Shown here: positions 1 to 5,850 of the stretch, piece after piece
How positions within the stretch are numbered: the first letter of the stretch is position 1
Layout of the letters: every line of letters starts with the position of its first letter
Source of the DNA: Roseobacter sp.
GTDB taxonomy: Bacteria > Pseudomonadota > Alphaproteobacteria > Rhodobacterales > Rhodobacteraceae
DNA length: 24,459 bases
Assembly (NCBI GenBank): GCA_024636425.1
Contig: JAGXHB010000187.1
Location: 1-24,459, forward strand
Direction of reading: 5' to 3'
Program-made: the position numbers and the translations under genes
Notes under the pieces: model-generated
Database searches by the model: none
What the model was told of the DNA's origin: nothing
What the model saw: only the letters and a program-made list of their open reading frames with translations

Positions 1-2
1 AA

Positions 3-68
3 ATTATTGCTGCGCAGGTCGGCGAAATCGACAAGATGGTTGCTTGGCTGGTCGAGAACGCGGAATAG
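3..68 (+). CDS. C-terminal end of a DUF305-type protein (5' end outside window)
   Basis: Reading from base 3 gives 21 residues and a TAG stop, with the pattern IIAAQ-x2-EI-x2-M-x2-WL. That pattern is typical of the last helix of DUF305 proteins, small ferritin-like periplasmic helical proteins that carry Met/His metal-binding sites and are often linked to copper resistance. The rest of the gene lies before the window, so neither signal peptide nor metal ligands can be checked. The other two forward frames show no family resemblance. The call rests on a short stretch and is a family guess only. Confidence 0.55.
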   Translation: MIAAQVGEIDKMVAWLVENAE

Positions 69-216
69 TACGACGCTGGTCGCACGGTCCGTACTGTGCG
101 GCCACTTTTTTAAGGCACCTCTCAATAACCACCGTTTGCGCCCCACACCGGAAGCCGCCCGTCTCCGAAGGTCGGCTTTGTCCGCTGACCTGACCTCGAT
201 GTTGGTTGCGGCGAAG

Positions 217-235
217 GTCTGGTGCGAGACCAGAC
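217..235. other. Small stem-loop between the DUF305 end and sbtB
   Basis: GTCTGGT and ACCAGAC form a 7-bp perfect stem around a 5-base loop. It lies between the plus-strand DUF305 stop (68) and the minus-strand sbtB stop (357), where a bidirectional terminator would be expected. No T-tract follows on either strand, so termination is not shown. I see no gene in 69-356. Confidence 0.3.
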
Positions 236-356
236 TCCAATATGCTTCTGTTCAGACGAAGATCCGCTTCTCCAGTCAACGACTGCCAAACCCAAAACTA
301 TTTTCTGAGGTGTATTTATTGTCCACCCAGCGGCAGCGAAACGTCACGGTTAGACA

Positions 357-665
357 TCAGAAACGCTCGGCCCTGAGGACAAGCGTATCGCTGATCGAGA
401 CGACGCCGATATGACGCTCAACCACTGCAAAGGCGGTTTCCAAAAGCCCATCCAATCGCTCAGGCTTGATTAGGCAAACAACCATTACCATTCCGGCTCG
501 GCCAACCTGACCTTCACGCGTCCATGGCCCGGATCGGCCCGAGCCTCCACGCACGGGCACGACCGTATAGCCGGTAACATTCGCTTTGTTCAGAGCATCG
601 GTAAGCCGTCCTTCGAGTGGCTTTTCAATCACAATTTCGACGCGTTTCGCGGGCGTCATCTGCAT
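357..665 (-). CDS. sbtB: SbtB-like PII family regulator
   Basis: 102 residues, the size of a PII-like signalling protein. The N-terminus (KRVEIVIEKP) fits a first beta strand. A flexible Gly/Arg-rich segment at about residues 39-57 (GGSGRSGPW) sits where the T-loop lies, followed by a hydrophobic strand (MVMVVCLI) and the helix and strand expected of the ferredoxin-like PII fold. In cyanobacteria SbtB binds adenine nucleotides and inhibits the bicarbonate transporter SbtA. Here the gene directly follows an sbtA homologue, separated by one base (sbtA TGA 667-669, ATG 663-665). GGAGG five bases upstream supports the first ATG; a second ATG two codons later is possible. The ligand cannot be read from sequence. 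Confidence 0.82.
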   Translation of the reverse strand: MQMTPAKRVEIVIEKPLEGRLTDALNKANVTGYTVVPVRGGSGRSGPWTREGQVGRAGMVMVVCLIKPERLDGLLETAFAVVERHIGVVSISDTLVLRAERF

Positions 666-666
666 G

Positions 667-1644
667 TCAGCCTCCGATGAGTTGGGTGGCCACGGCCACG
701 TATAGAGGAATGCCTAAGATAAGATTGAAAGGGAACGTCAAGCCCAGCGAAAGTGTCAGATAGAGAGCAGGGTCCGCCTCTGGCAGTGCAACCCGCATAG
801 CCGCAGGCACTGCGATGTAGGAAGCCGACGCAGAAAGCACCATCAATAGCACCACTCCGCCTGTGGACAGCCCGATCATCATTGCCAAGATAAGTCCAAT
901 GCTTGAACCCGCAAGCGGCATCACAATAGCAAATGCCACTGCACCGAATCCTAAAATTCCTCTCGATTGTCTCAACCCGCGTCCCGCGACCAAACCCATG
1001 TCCAGCAGGAACAGGCATAAAACGCCTTTGAAGGGAGAGACTATGAAAGGTGCAATTTCGGCCAGTCCTTTTTCACCAGTCACGATTCCGATAACAAAAC
1101 TACCGACCAATAACACGATAGAGCCATTGAGCATGATCTCGCGCATCAACCCCGGCTCCATCCGCCCACCCGATCCATTTCGAGAGACCAACCAAAGTGC
1201 TGATAGGATCGCGGGTGCCTCCATCGCTGCGGCGACTGCAACCATATAGCCCTCTGCAGCAATCGCCCGACCCTCAAGAACCGAGGTTGCTGCAACAAAA
1301 GTTACGATGCTTATTGAGCCGTAATGCGCAGCCACTGCCGCCGCATCGAGTCGAGAGAACTTTGTGAACACCTTCAACAAAGCAAAGGCAAGCAGTGGAA
1401 GGCCAAATGATAAAAGAAGACCCGCCCCAACCGACATCAGCAGGCCAGTATCGACGCCATGATCCGCAACCGAGGCCCCTCCCTTAAACCCGATAGCGAA
1501 TAGCAAATATATAGACATGCCTTTTGCGACCGCTTCGGGGATAGACAAATCCGAGCGGGCCATCGCAGCAGCAAGACCAAGTGCAAATGACAAGATAATC
1601 GGCGACAAAAGGTTTGCGCTGGCAAGTGTCAAGATTTCGGTCAT
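667..1644 (-). CDS. sbtA: SbtA-type sodium-dependent bicarbonate transporter
   Basis: 325 residues, almost entirely hydrophobic helices with glycine-rich turns, about ten membrane spans in two similar halves. Segments such as GFKGG at about residue 53 and AAHYGSISIVTF at about residue 103 are characteristic of the SbtA (formerly DUF897) family, which imports bicarbonate with sodium across the inner membrane. It is somewhat shorter than cyanobacterial SbtA (about 370). The start has GGAG 7 bases upstream. Coupling to a PII-like protein immediately downstream is the known sbtAB arrangement. No carbonic anhydrase or Calvin-cycle gene is visible nearby, so in this organism it may supply bicarbonate for anaplerotic carboxylation; that is inference. 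Confidence 0.85.
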   Translation of the reverse strand: MTEILTLASANLLSPIILSFALGLAAAMARSDLSIPEAVAKGMSIYLLFAIGFKGGASVADHGVDTGLLMSVGAGLLLSFGLPLLAFALLKVFTKFSRLDAAAVAAHYGSISIVTFVAATSVLEGRAIAAEGYMVAVAAAMEAPAILSALWLVSRNGSGGRMEPGLMREIMLNGSIVLLVGSFVIGIVTGEKGLAEIAPFIVSPFKGVLCLFLLDMGLVAGRGLRQSRGILGFGAVAFAIVMPLAGSSIGLILAMMIGLSTGGVVLLMVLSASASYIAVPAAMRVALPEADPALYLTLSLGLTFPFNLILGIPLYVAVATQLIGG

Positions 1645-1946
1645 AACGGAACTCCGCTTTTCTCTCTATTAGTGAAAGGCTTGAAACTTTCCAAGAGTGA
1701 TATCGCCGAAACGATGCTTATTCCCGCGTCTATGCAGGGCCATAATTGAGCGCAAACCAACATCAGCCATTCGTGCCAGCGCAGCCAAAGCTCCCTTGTC
1801 CCGCTCTACCGACATTCGCCGATTGAAAATGCTGCGCGGGGCATGAATGGCCGGTTCGGTGACGCCGCGATGCAGCGCTTGGCGATGTGGCCGAGGGCAG
1901 CTCTGGGCCGTTTGTGCCGACCTACACCAAGAGCATAATTTGTTAA
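1645..1946. other. Gene-free stretch upstream of sbtA
   Basis: No open frame in this stretch resembles a protein. A minus-strand frame covers it but overlaps the IS remnant and has no family-like pattern or ribosome site. The sbtA promoter should lie close to 1645-1720 on the minus strand, but no clear sigma-70 boxes stand out. The right part may belong to the non-coding end of the truncated IS; no terminal inverted repeat could be recognised. Confidence 0.4.
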
Positions 1947-1977
1947 GAAGCTCGTGCTTGATTGAAGCGTGAGCTTC
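1947..1977 (+). other. 13-bp RNA hairpin in the leader of the IS transposase remnant
   Basis: GAAGCTCGTGCTT pairs with AAGCGTGAGCTTC around the loop GATTG. All 13 pairs form if two G-U wobbles are allowed. It lies 36 bases before the transposase ATG at 2014. Several IS families carry hairpins here that block translation of transcripts entering from outside, and that role is inferred by position. Confidence 0.5.
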
Positions 1978-2013
1978 GGATTCATTTCTTCTTCCCAGCT
2001 GGAGGATTGGTCG

Positions 2014-2139
2014 ATGATAGGGCCGAGACAGAAATCGCAAGTAGCCTCTTTCTACGGGTTCACGCTAGAAGATCATGTTCCCCAAGACTACCTGCGGCAC
2101 TCGATTGATCGGTTTGTCGATCTGGGTAGCATCTGGTAA
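2014..2139 (+). pseudogene. 5' fragment of an IS5/IS1182-type transposase
   Basis: The frame encodes 41 residues and then TAA. It begins MIGPRQ, continues with FYGFTLEDHVPQDYLRHSID and ends RFVDLGSIW. This is the conserved N-terminus of IS1182/IS5-type DDE transposases (pattern FYxFxLExHVPxDHLLRxIDRFVDL). The family is normally about 350-480 residues, so only the first tenth remains and all catalytic residues are gone. GGAGG sits 8 bases before the ATG, so the start is intact. The break falls near 2130-2137, directly ahead of the acetolactate synthase gene. It marks an old insertion followed by deletion, or a recombination joint. Confidence 0.7.
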
Positions 2140-2203
2140 TTCCACAGACCGGCGGATATCTGACGTGATCTCTGTCGAAGCCTCCAATGAAAGGACTGAA
2201 ATC

Positions 2204-3859
2204 ATGCCCAAAGGGTCGGACCTGTTTGTCGCCGCACTGGAAAACGAGGGTGTCGACCGCATTTTCGGTGTGCCTGGCGAGGAAAACCTCGACATTGTTG
2301 AGTCGTTGCGGACCTCTCGCATTGAACTAATCCTGACGCGTCATGAGCAGGCAGCGGCCTTCATGGCGGCGACGCATGGGCGGCTTACGGGTAGGCCCGG
2401 TGTCTGCCTAGCTACTCTCGGCCCCGGAGCTCTGAACTTTGCGACCGGCGCGGCCTTTGCCCATCTGGGCGCCATGCCGATGATCCTCATTACCGGACAA
2501 AAGCCGGTCATGAGCGCCAAGCAGGCCCGGTTCCAGATCGTCGATATCGTCGCCTCTATGAAGCCGCTTACCAAGATGACACGCCAGATCCTGAGCCCGG
2601 CCGCCATTCCCGCGACCGTGCGCGATGCGTTCCGCGTCGCCGAGGAGGAACGGCCAGGGCCGGTACATCTCGAACTGCCCGAGGACGTGGCGGCAGCGGA
2701 CGCCGGGAACGCCGCCGTCATTCCGCGCCATTCCTATGACCGCCCTGTCGCCGGTGCCGCAGCACTCGACCATGCGGCTGACATGATCCTTGCTGCCCAA
2801 AGGGCCCTGGTCATGATTGGCGCGGCAGGCAACCGGCCCGCGCTGGTCGAGCCAGTCTCCGGCTTTATGGCGCGCACCCGGCTGCCGTTCTTCAACACGC
2901 AAATGGGCAAGGGCGCCGTCGATGGAGGCTCTAACCTCTACGTGGGGACCGCCGCGCTTTCCGAGGGGGACTATGTTCACGAAGCCATCGAACGTGCCGA
3001 TCTGATCATCGCCATCGGCCATGACACGATCGAAAAGCCACCCTTCCTGATGAAGACCCAGGGCGGCCCCAAGGTCGTCCATATTGGTTATGAGTCCGCG
3101 ACGGTCGAACAGGTATACCATCCGGATTTCGAAGTGATCGGCGACATCGGCGCGTCCGTCACAGGCCTTGCTGAGCGGCTTGAGGGCAGAGTTTCGCCCG
3201 ACGCGGGGATGCCTGAGTTGCGCCAGAGGATTCTGGCCCGGCTCAACGACCGTGCCGAGGAAGACCGTTTCCCGATCACACCGCAGCGCATTGTCCACGA
3301 TGTGCGCCAAGTCATGCCGGAGGATGGGATCGTCTGCCTAGACAACGGCATGTACAAGATCTGGTTCGCGCGCAATTACCGCACCCATGTCGCCAACACG
3401 CTGCTGCTTGATAACGCGCTCGCCACGATGGGCGCGGGACTTCCCTCGGCGATCATGGCGTCCATGATTCATCCCGACCGTCGCGTGATGGCTGTCTGTG
3501 GCGACGGCGGGTTCATGATGAACTCGCAGGAGATGGAAACGGCGGTGCGGCTCGGGCTGAACCTTGTCGTGGTCATTTTGAACGACAGCGCCTACGGGAT
3601 GATCCGCTGGAAGCAGTCGGTCGACGGTTTTCCAGATTTTGGCATGACCTTCGGTAACCCCGATTTTGTGCGCTACGCAGAGGCTTACGGTGCGAAAGGA
3701 TCGCGCGTGAGAGCCGTCGAAGACCTCGTTCCGGTGCTAGAAGCCGCTTTTGCCCGTGGCGGTGTCCATCTGGTCGATGTACCGATCGACTATTCAGAGA
3801 ATACCCGCGTTCTGGTCGACGAGTTGCGCAACCGAACGCCGGATGTGGAATGTTCATGA
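2204..3859 (+). CDS. Acetolactate synthase large-subunit-type thiamine diphosphate enzyme
   Basis: 551 residues from ATG 2204, chosen because AAAGGA lies just upstream. An upstream ATG at 2075 would run through the IS remnant. The family condenses two pyruvates (or pyruvate and a 2-oxo acid) using ThDP and Mg2+. The catalytic Glu that activates ThDP is E48 in RHEQAAAFMA. The ThDP/Mg motif runs from GDGGFMMNS at 433 to NDSAYG at 460, the expected 27-residue spacing. Length fits catabolic AlsS or IlvB-like enzymes. No small regulatory subunit (ilvH) follows, which argues against the biosynthetic holoenzyme; an ALDH remnant follows instead. Other 2-oxo-acid ThDP enzymes remain possible, since substrate pocket residues were not resolved. 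Confidence 0.85.
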   Translation: MPKGSDLFVAALENEGVDRIFGVPGEENLDIVESLRTSRIELILTRHEQAAAFMAATHGRLTGRPGVCLATLGPGALNFATGAAFAHLGAMPMILITGQKPVMSAKQARFQIVDIVASMKPLTKMTRQILSPAAIPATVRDAFRVAEEERPGPVHLELPEDVAAADAGNAAVIPRHSYDRPVAGAAALDHAADMILAAQRALVMIGAAGNRPALVEPVSGFMARTRLPFFNTQMGKGAVDGGSNLYVGTAALSEGDYVHEAIERADLIIAIGHDTIEKPPFLMKTQGGPKVVHIGYESATVEQVYHPDFEVIGDIGASVTGLAERLEGRVSPDAGMPELRQRILARLNDRAEEDRFPITPQRIVHDVRQVMPEDGIVCLDNGMYKIWFARNYRTHVANTLLLDNALATMGAGLPSAIMASMIHPDRRVMAVCGDGGFMMNSQEMETAVRLGLNLVVVILNDSAYGMIRWKQSVDGFPDFGMTFGNPDFVRYAEAYGAKGSRVRAVEDLVPVLEAAFARGGVHLVDVPIDYSENTRVLVDELRNRTPDVECS

Positions 3860-3912
3860 CAAAGGGCCCATCGTTGCAGAGTGCAAACCCTTGAGATGAG
3901 AGGAGATCGGAC

Positions 3913-4097
3913 ATGTTGACTGTCCTGCAGGCCTTCGATCGTGCCCAGATAGCGGAGATCGAAACCGACGATGCTGCCGCGTTGGAGCGGTCTGTCGCTA
4001 CGACGAACTTGATGACCTCATTCGCCGCGCCAATGCCCTGCCGACGGCCTTTCAGACCAGCATATTCGCGCAGGACTTCGACGTCGCCATGCGCGCG
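3913..4097 (+). pseudogene. Aldehyde dehydrogenase gene with large internal deletion
   Basis: A good ribosome site (AGAGGAG) precedes ATG 3913. The first about 27 codons (MLTVLQAFDRAQIAEIETDD and on) look like an ALDH-family N-terminus. Then, in another frame from 3993 to 4097, comes RYDELDDLIRRANALPTAFQ followed by SIF-x-QD-x-D-x-AMRA. This is the conserved C-terminal segment of ALDHs, normally found near residue 390-425. Roughly 360 codons, including the catalytic Cys and Glu and the NAD site, are missing. The gene is dead. It begins 53 bases after the acetolactate synthase stop, so the two probably formed an operon. Confidence 0.75.
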
Positions 4098-4127
4098 GAC
4101 TTCCTGCGCAAACCCGCGCCCATGCTA

Positions 4128-4206
4128 GCCTTCCCAGGCGGCATTCAGAGAGAACAGATTAATTTGGAACGCTATCTCGTCGATAACCTTGATGAAATTG
4201 GCAAGT
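4128..4206 (-). pseudogene. Methyl-accepting chemotaxis protein fragment
   Basis: On the minus strand one frame reads FIKVIDEIAFQINLFSLNAA. This is the highly conserved hairpin-tip region of MCP signalling domains (IxKVIDEIAFQTNLLALNAAVEAARAG). The next residues (WEG) depart from the family and a TAG stop follows at 4125-4127. No HAMP, ligand-binding domain or other MCP part is nearby, so about 26 codons survive from a protein of 500 or more. It abuts the ALDH remnant, showing that this stretch has been rebuilt by deletions. Confidence 0.65.
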
Positions 4207-4212
4207 TTGAAA

Positions 4213-4461
4213 CCCAAACAGCCCAATGTGACCGCTTCCCAGGTAGGTAAATGTCTCTTCGTTCCCTGCCCCGTCGATGAACAGGCTGTTCCCGGTGTCC
4301 GCCGAAGAAAGGCTGCCGTTAGCTGCTGCACCCGTCTGTTCAATCATACTGCTTTGAGGCGCGCTAAGCTGGTTCAGGAGGTTGGTGTCGGCAAGTCCAA
4401 GATCCGCGCCAAAAAACGAGCCGCTATACGGATAGAAGATCTTAGAACTGAATGTGGCCAT
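4213..4461 (-). pseudogene. N-terminal fragment of an unidentified protein, joined to the MCP scrap
   Basis: From ATG 4461 a minus-strand frame reads MATFSSKIFYPYSG and stays protein-like for about 83 codons, rich in Ser, Ala, Gly and Asn (for example SLSSADTGNSLFIDGAG). It then loses character near 4213, just where the MCP-like frame begins. It resembles the starts of secreted Gly/Asn-rich roseobacter proteins (Hint or RTX type), but I cannot assign a family. It may be a broken gene rather than a functional short one. An in-frame extension to 4578 exists but has no ribosome site. Confidence 0.4.
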
Positions 4462-4716
4462 GATGCTGCGGACCTGCCCGCCCCCGTTTTCAATGGCGCG
4501 CTGCTGGTCTGGCCGGCAGGAACCAAGATATCGAAGATCGGATAACGCATATCGACCCGATTTTTTCAGGCAGGCCACTTAAGATACAAAAGAAAACTGC
4601 GGGGGTGCAGAAGATAGTCCAAAAGATAGCTCCGCAGATGTCTTTGAATTCCCGGCAGGAACCCGCCCGATCCGCCGGGCAAAAAAGTGTTCTATCGGTT
4701 TGTCTGCCGGGCATCG
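4462..4716. other. Gene-free stretch ahead of the stress block
   Basis: No convincing coding frame was found here on either strand. The stretch holds two further GGAAC words (4519-4523 and 4658-4662) that lack a properly spaced -10 element, and a GC-rich imperfect inverted repeat (CCCGGC at 4651, GCCGGG at 4674). It probably combines debris from the gene graveyard with the distal upstream region of the gene at 4813. Confidence 0.4.
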
Positions 4717-4742
4717 GGAACATAACGGAAATCCGTTGTGTT
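4717..4742 (+). promoter_or_regulatory. EcfG-like promoter, near match (GGAAC-N17-TGTT)
   Basis: GGAAC at 4717-4721, a 17-base spacer, and TGTT at 4739-4742. The -35 is perfect and the -10 differs from CGTT at the least conserved base. The -10 ends 70 bases before the GTG start at 4813. It belongs to the set of similar sites in this window. Confidence 0.5.
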
Positions 4743-4812
4743 TTCCCCTGCGCCACAGGCTCAATATCCAAGGGGCACCCTAAATTACGTCGCTGCGAAA
4801 GAGAGGTTTGCC

Positions 4813-5433
4813 GTGTTAGACTGGTTATCTCAGCACAGTACGGCCATCCAGACCCTTGGAAGCGTCGTGACTGCGATTATCTGGATCGTATACCTTCAGG
4901 TATTTGTATCCAGCTTCAAACGTCAAAGACAAAGCGAGATTCTGATCCATCTGGGTGGCAGCGACAGCATAAATCCTCGCGTTTTCGTCAGTAATCTCAG
5001 CTACGAGAACATCTACGTCATCGAGATCCTTTTCTCGGTCAAGGCGTCGAGTGTTGATCGGGAGGCGTCGGTGATGGATCGCACTGAAATTGACCATAAC
5101 GATCTGGATCTCCCGTCAAGTGGCACGGTTCAGGGTCCGCTTGCCAGCGGTGAATACGTGGACATTGGTAGTGTGGAGAATCTGTTCCACCGGTTCAACA
5201 AAAACAGCCCGGGCGATAACCTCGCCGCAAAGCAGGTGAAAACGCTCGAGGTCACAGTTGTCGCGATCACAGCCGCCACGACGAACATCGTGGCCGCAAA
5301 GCGCGAATTCACTGTCTCAGCGAAGGGCGATAACCTTCGGCTGATCCCGACGTCCCTTTACGCGGAGCAGATACGGTCCTGGTGGGGCCGACGGCGGATT
5401 GAGCAAAAGCTGAACCGGCGGCTGAATGAATAG
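4813..5433 (+). CDS. Membrane-anchored hypothetical protein
   Basis: 206 residues from GTG 4813, chosen because GAGAGG lies 6 bases upstream and the first residues (MLDWLSQHS) lead straight into the membrane helix. Residues about 12-35 form one hydrophobic segment (LGSVVTAIIWIVYLQVFVSS), followed by a basic stretch (FKRQRQ), so the rest is predicted cytoplasmic. That soluble part looks beta-rich (ILIHLGGSD, VFVSNLSYENIYVIEILF) and ends in a very basic tail (RRRIEQKLNRRLNE). I do not recognise a named family, though the architecture is one seen in alphaproteobacterial conserved hypotheticals. An EcfG-like site upstream and a perfect one just downstream suggest a stress role. Confidence 0.8.
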   Translation: MLDWLSQHSTAIQTLGSVVTAIIWIVYLQVFVSSFKRQRQSEILIHLGGSDSINPRVFVSNLSYENIYVIEILFSVKASSVDREASVMDRTEIDHNDLDLPSSGTVQGPLASGEYVDIGSVENLFHRFNKNSPGDNLAAKQVKTLEVTVVAITAATTNIVAAKREFTVSAKGDNLRLIPTSLYAEQIRSWWGRRRIEQKLNRRLNE

Positions 5434-5447
5434 ACACAGCAGCGTAC

Positions 5448-5473
5448 GGAACGTTTCGCTGAAATCAGTCGTT
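5448..5473 (+). promoter_or_regulatory. EcfG-type promoter, perfect match (GGAAC-N17-CGTT)
   Basis: GGAAC 5448-5452, 17 bases, CGTT 5470-5473. It starts 15 bases after the stop of the preceding gene and ends 64 bases before the ATG of the 48-residue ORF. That placement supports the small ORF as a separately transcribed gene. Confidence 0.65.
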
Positions 5474-5537
5474 TGTCTGACAGGCGAAGTGCAGATTTCA
5501 AGGCCTCCGCAAAATTGTCAGACCACAGGAAACTCCA

Positions 5538-5684
5538 ATGCCAAACGAGCCCGAACACGCTGATGAGAAACGTCCCCCACGTGGCAAGCGTCACAATCAC
5601 CAAGGGGATCATGAGGGGTCTGCCCATCGACCGGAAGAATTTGATGAGAAGAACCCGGATAAGCAAAAAAACAACGATGATTGA
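5538..5684 (+). CDS. 48-residue highly charged mini-protein, probably stress-induced
   Basis: ATG 5538 follows AGGAA with a 6-base spacer, and a perfect EcfG-type promoter lies 64 bases upstream. The product starts MPNEPEHADEKRPPRGKRHN and ends NPDKQKNNDD. It contains no Ile, Leu, Val, Trp, Tyr, Thr or Cys and only one Phe. Twenty-seven of 48 residues are Asp, Glu, Lys, Arg or His. It should be disordered, like hydrophilin-type stress proteins, but it matches no family I know. The opposite strand has an open frame with hydrophobic residues, which is the expected mirror of such codons. Confidence 0.6.
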   Translation: MPNEPEHADEKRPPRGKRHNHQGDHEGSAHRPEEFDEKNPDKQKNNDD

Positions 5685-5720
5685 TCAAGAGGACTATCTG
5701 CGGATTCAAGTCGACTGGTC

Positions 5721-5745
5721 GGAACGGGACTCGATCTGGTTTGTT
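5721..5745 (+). promoter_or_regulatory. EcfG-like promoter, near match (GGAAC-N16-TGTT)
   Basis: GGAAC 5721-5725, 16 bases, TGTT 5742-5745, located 105 bases before the ATG at 5851. It is one base shorter in the spacer than the perfect sites and has a T at the weakly conserved -10 position. Confidence 0.4.
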
Positions 5746-5850
5746 TGTGCTGTGCGCCTAGCCGATTGACCATACTGACAGGGGTGGGCACTTAACCTGA
5801 ATAAATGAAAAGTCATCTGGATTGACCCCGATCGGATCTGTGCCCCCACC

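Noticed and set aside
1669..2040. 123-codon minus-strand frame between sbtA and the IS remnant
   Set aside because: No recognisable domain, biased to Arg/His. It overlaps the transposase start and its hairpin.
2075..2203. Longer start for the acetolactate synthase at ATG 2075
   Set aside because: The extra 43 codons overlap the transposase remnant in another frame and have no family similarity. ATG 2204 has a ribosome site and gives the normal N-terminus.
2408..3310. 300-codon minus-strand frame inside the acetolactate synthase gene
   Set aside because: Antisense shadow of a high-GC gene, without family motifs or ribosome site.
4658..4679. Another GGAAC word as a stress promoter
   Set aside because: No GTT-type -10 lies 16-17 bases downstream; the same holds for the GGAAC at 4519.
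5358..5666. Minus-strand frame with membrane-like residues opposite the 48-residue ORF
   Set aside because: It has no ribosome site and runs into the end of the gene at 4813-5433 antisense. Hydrophobic residues are the expected mirror of Asn/Asp/His/Lys codons on the other strand, and the plus strand has both promoter and ribosome site.
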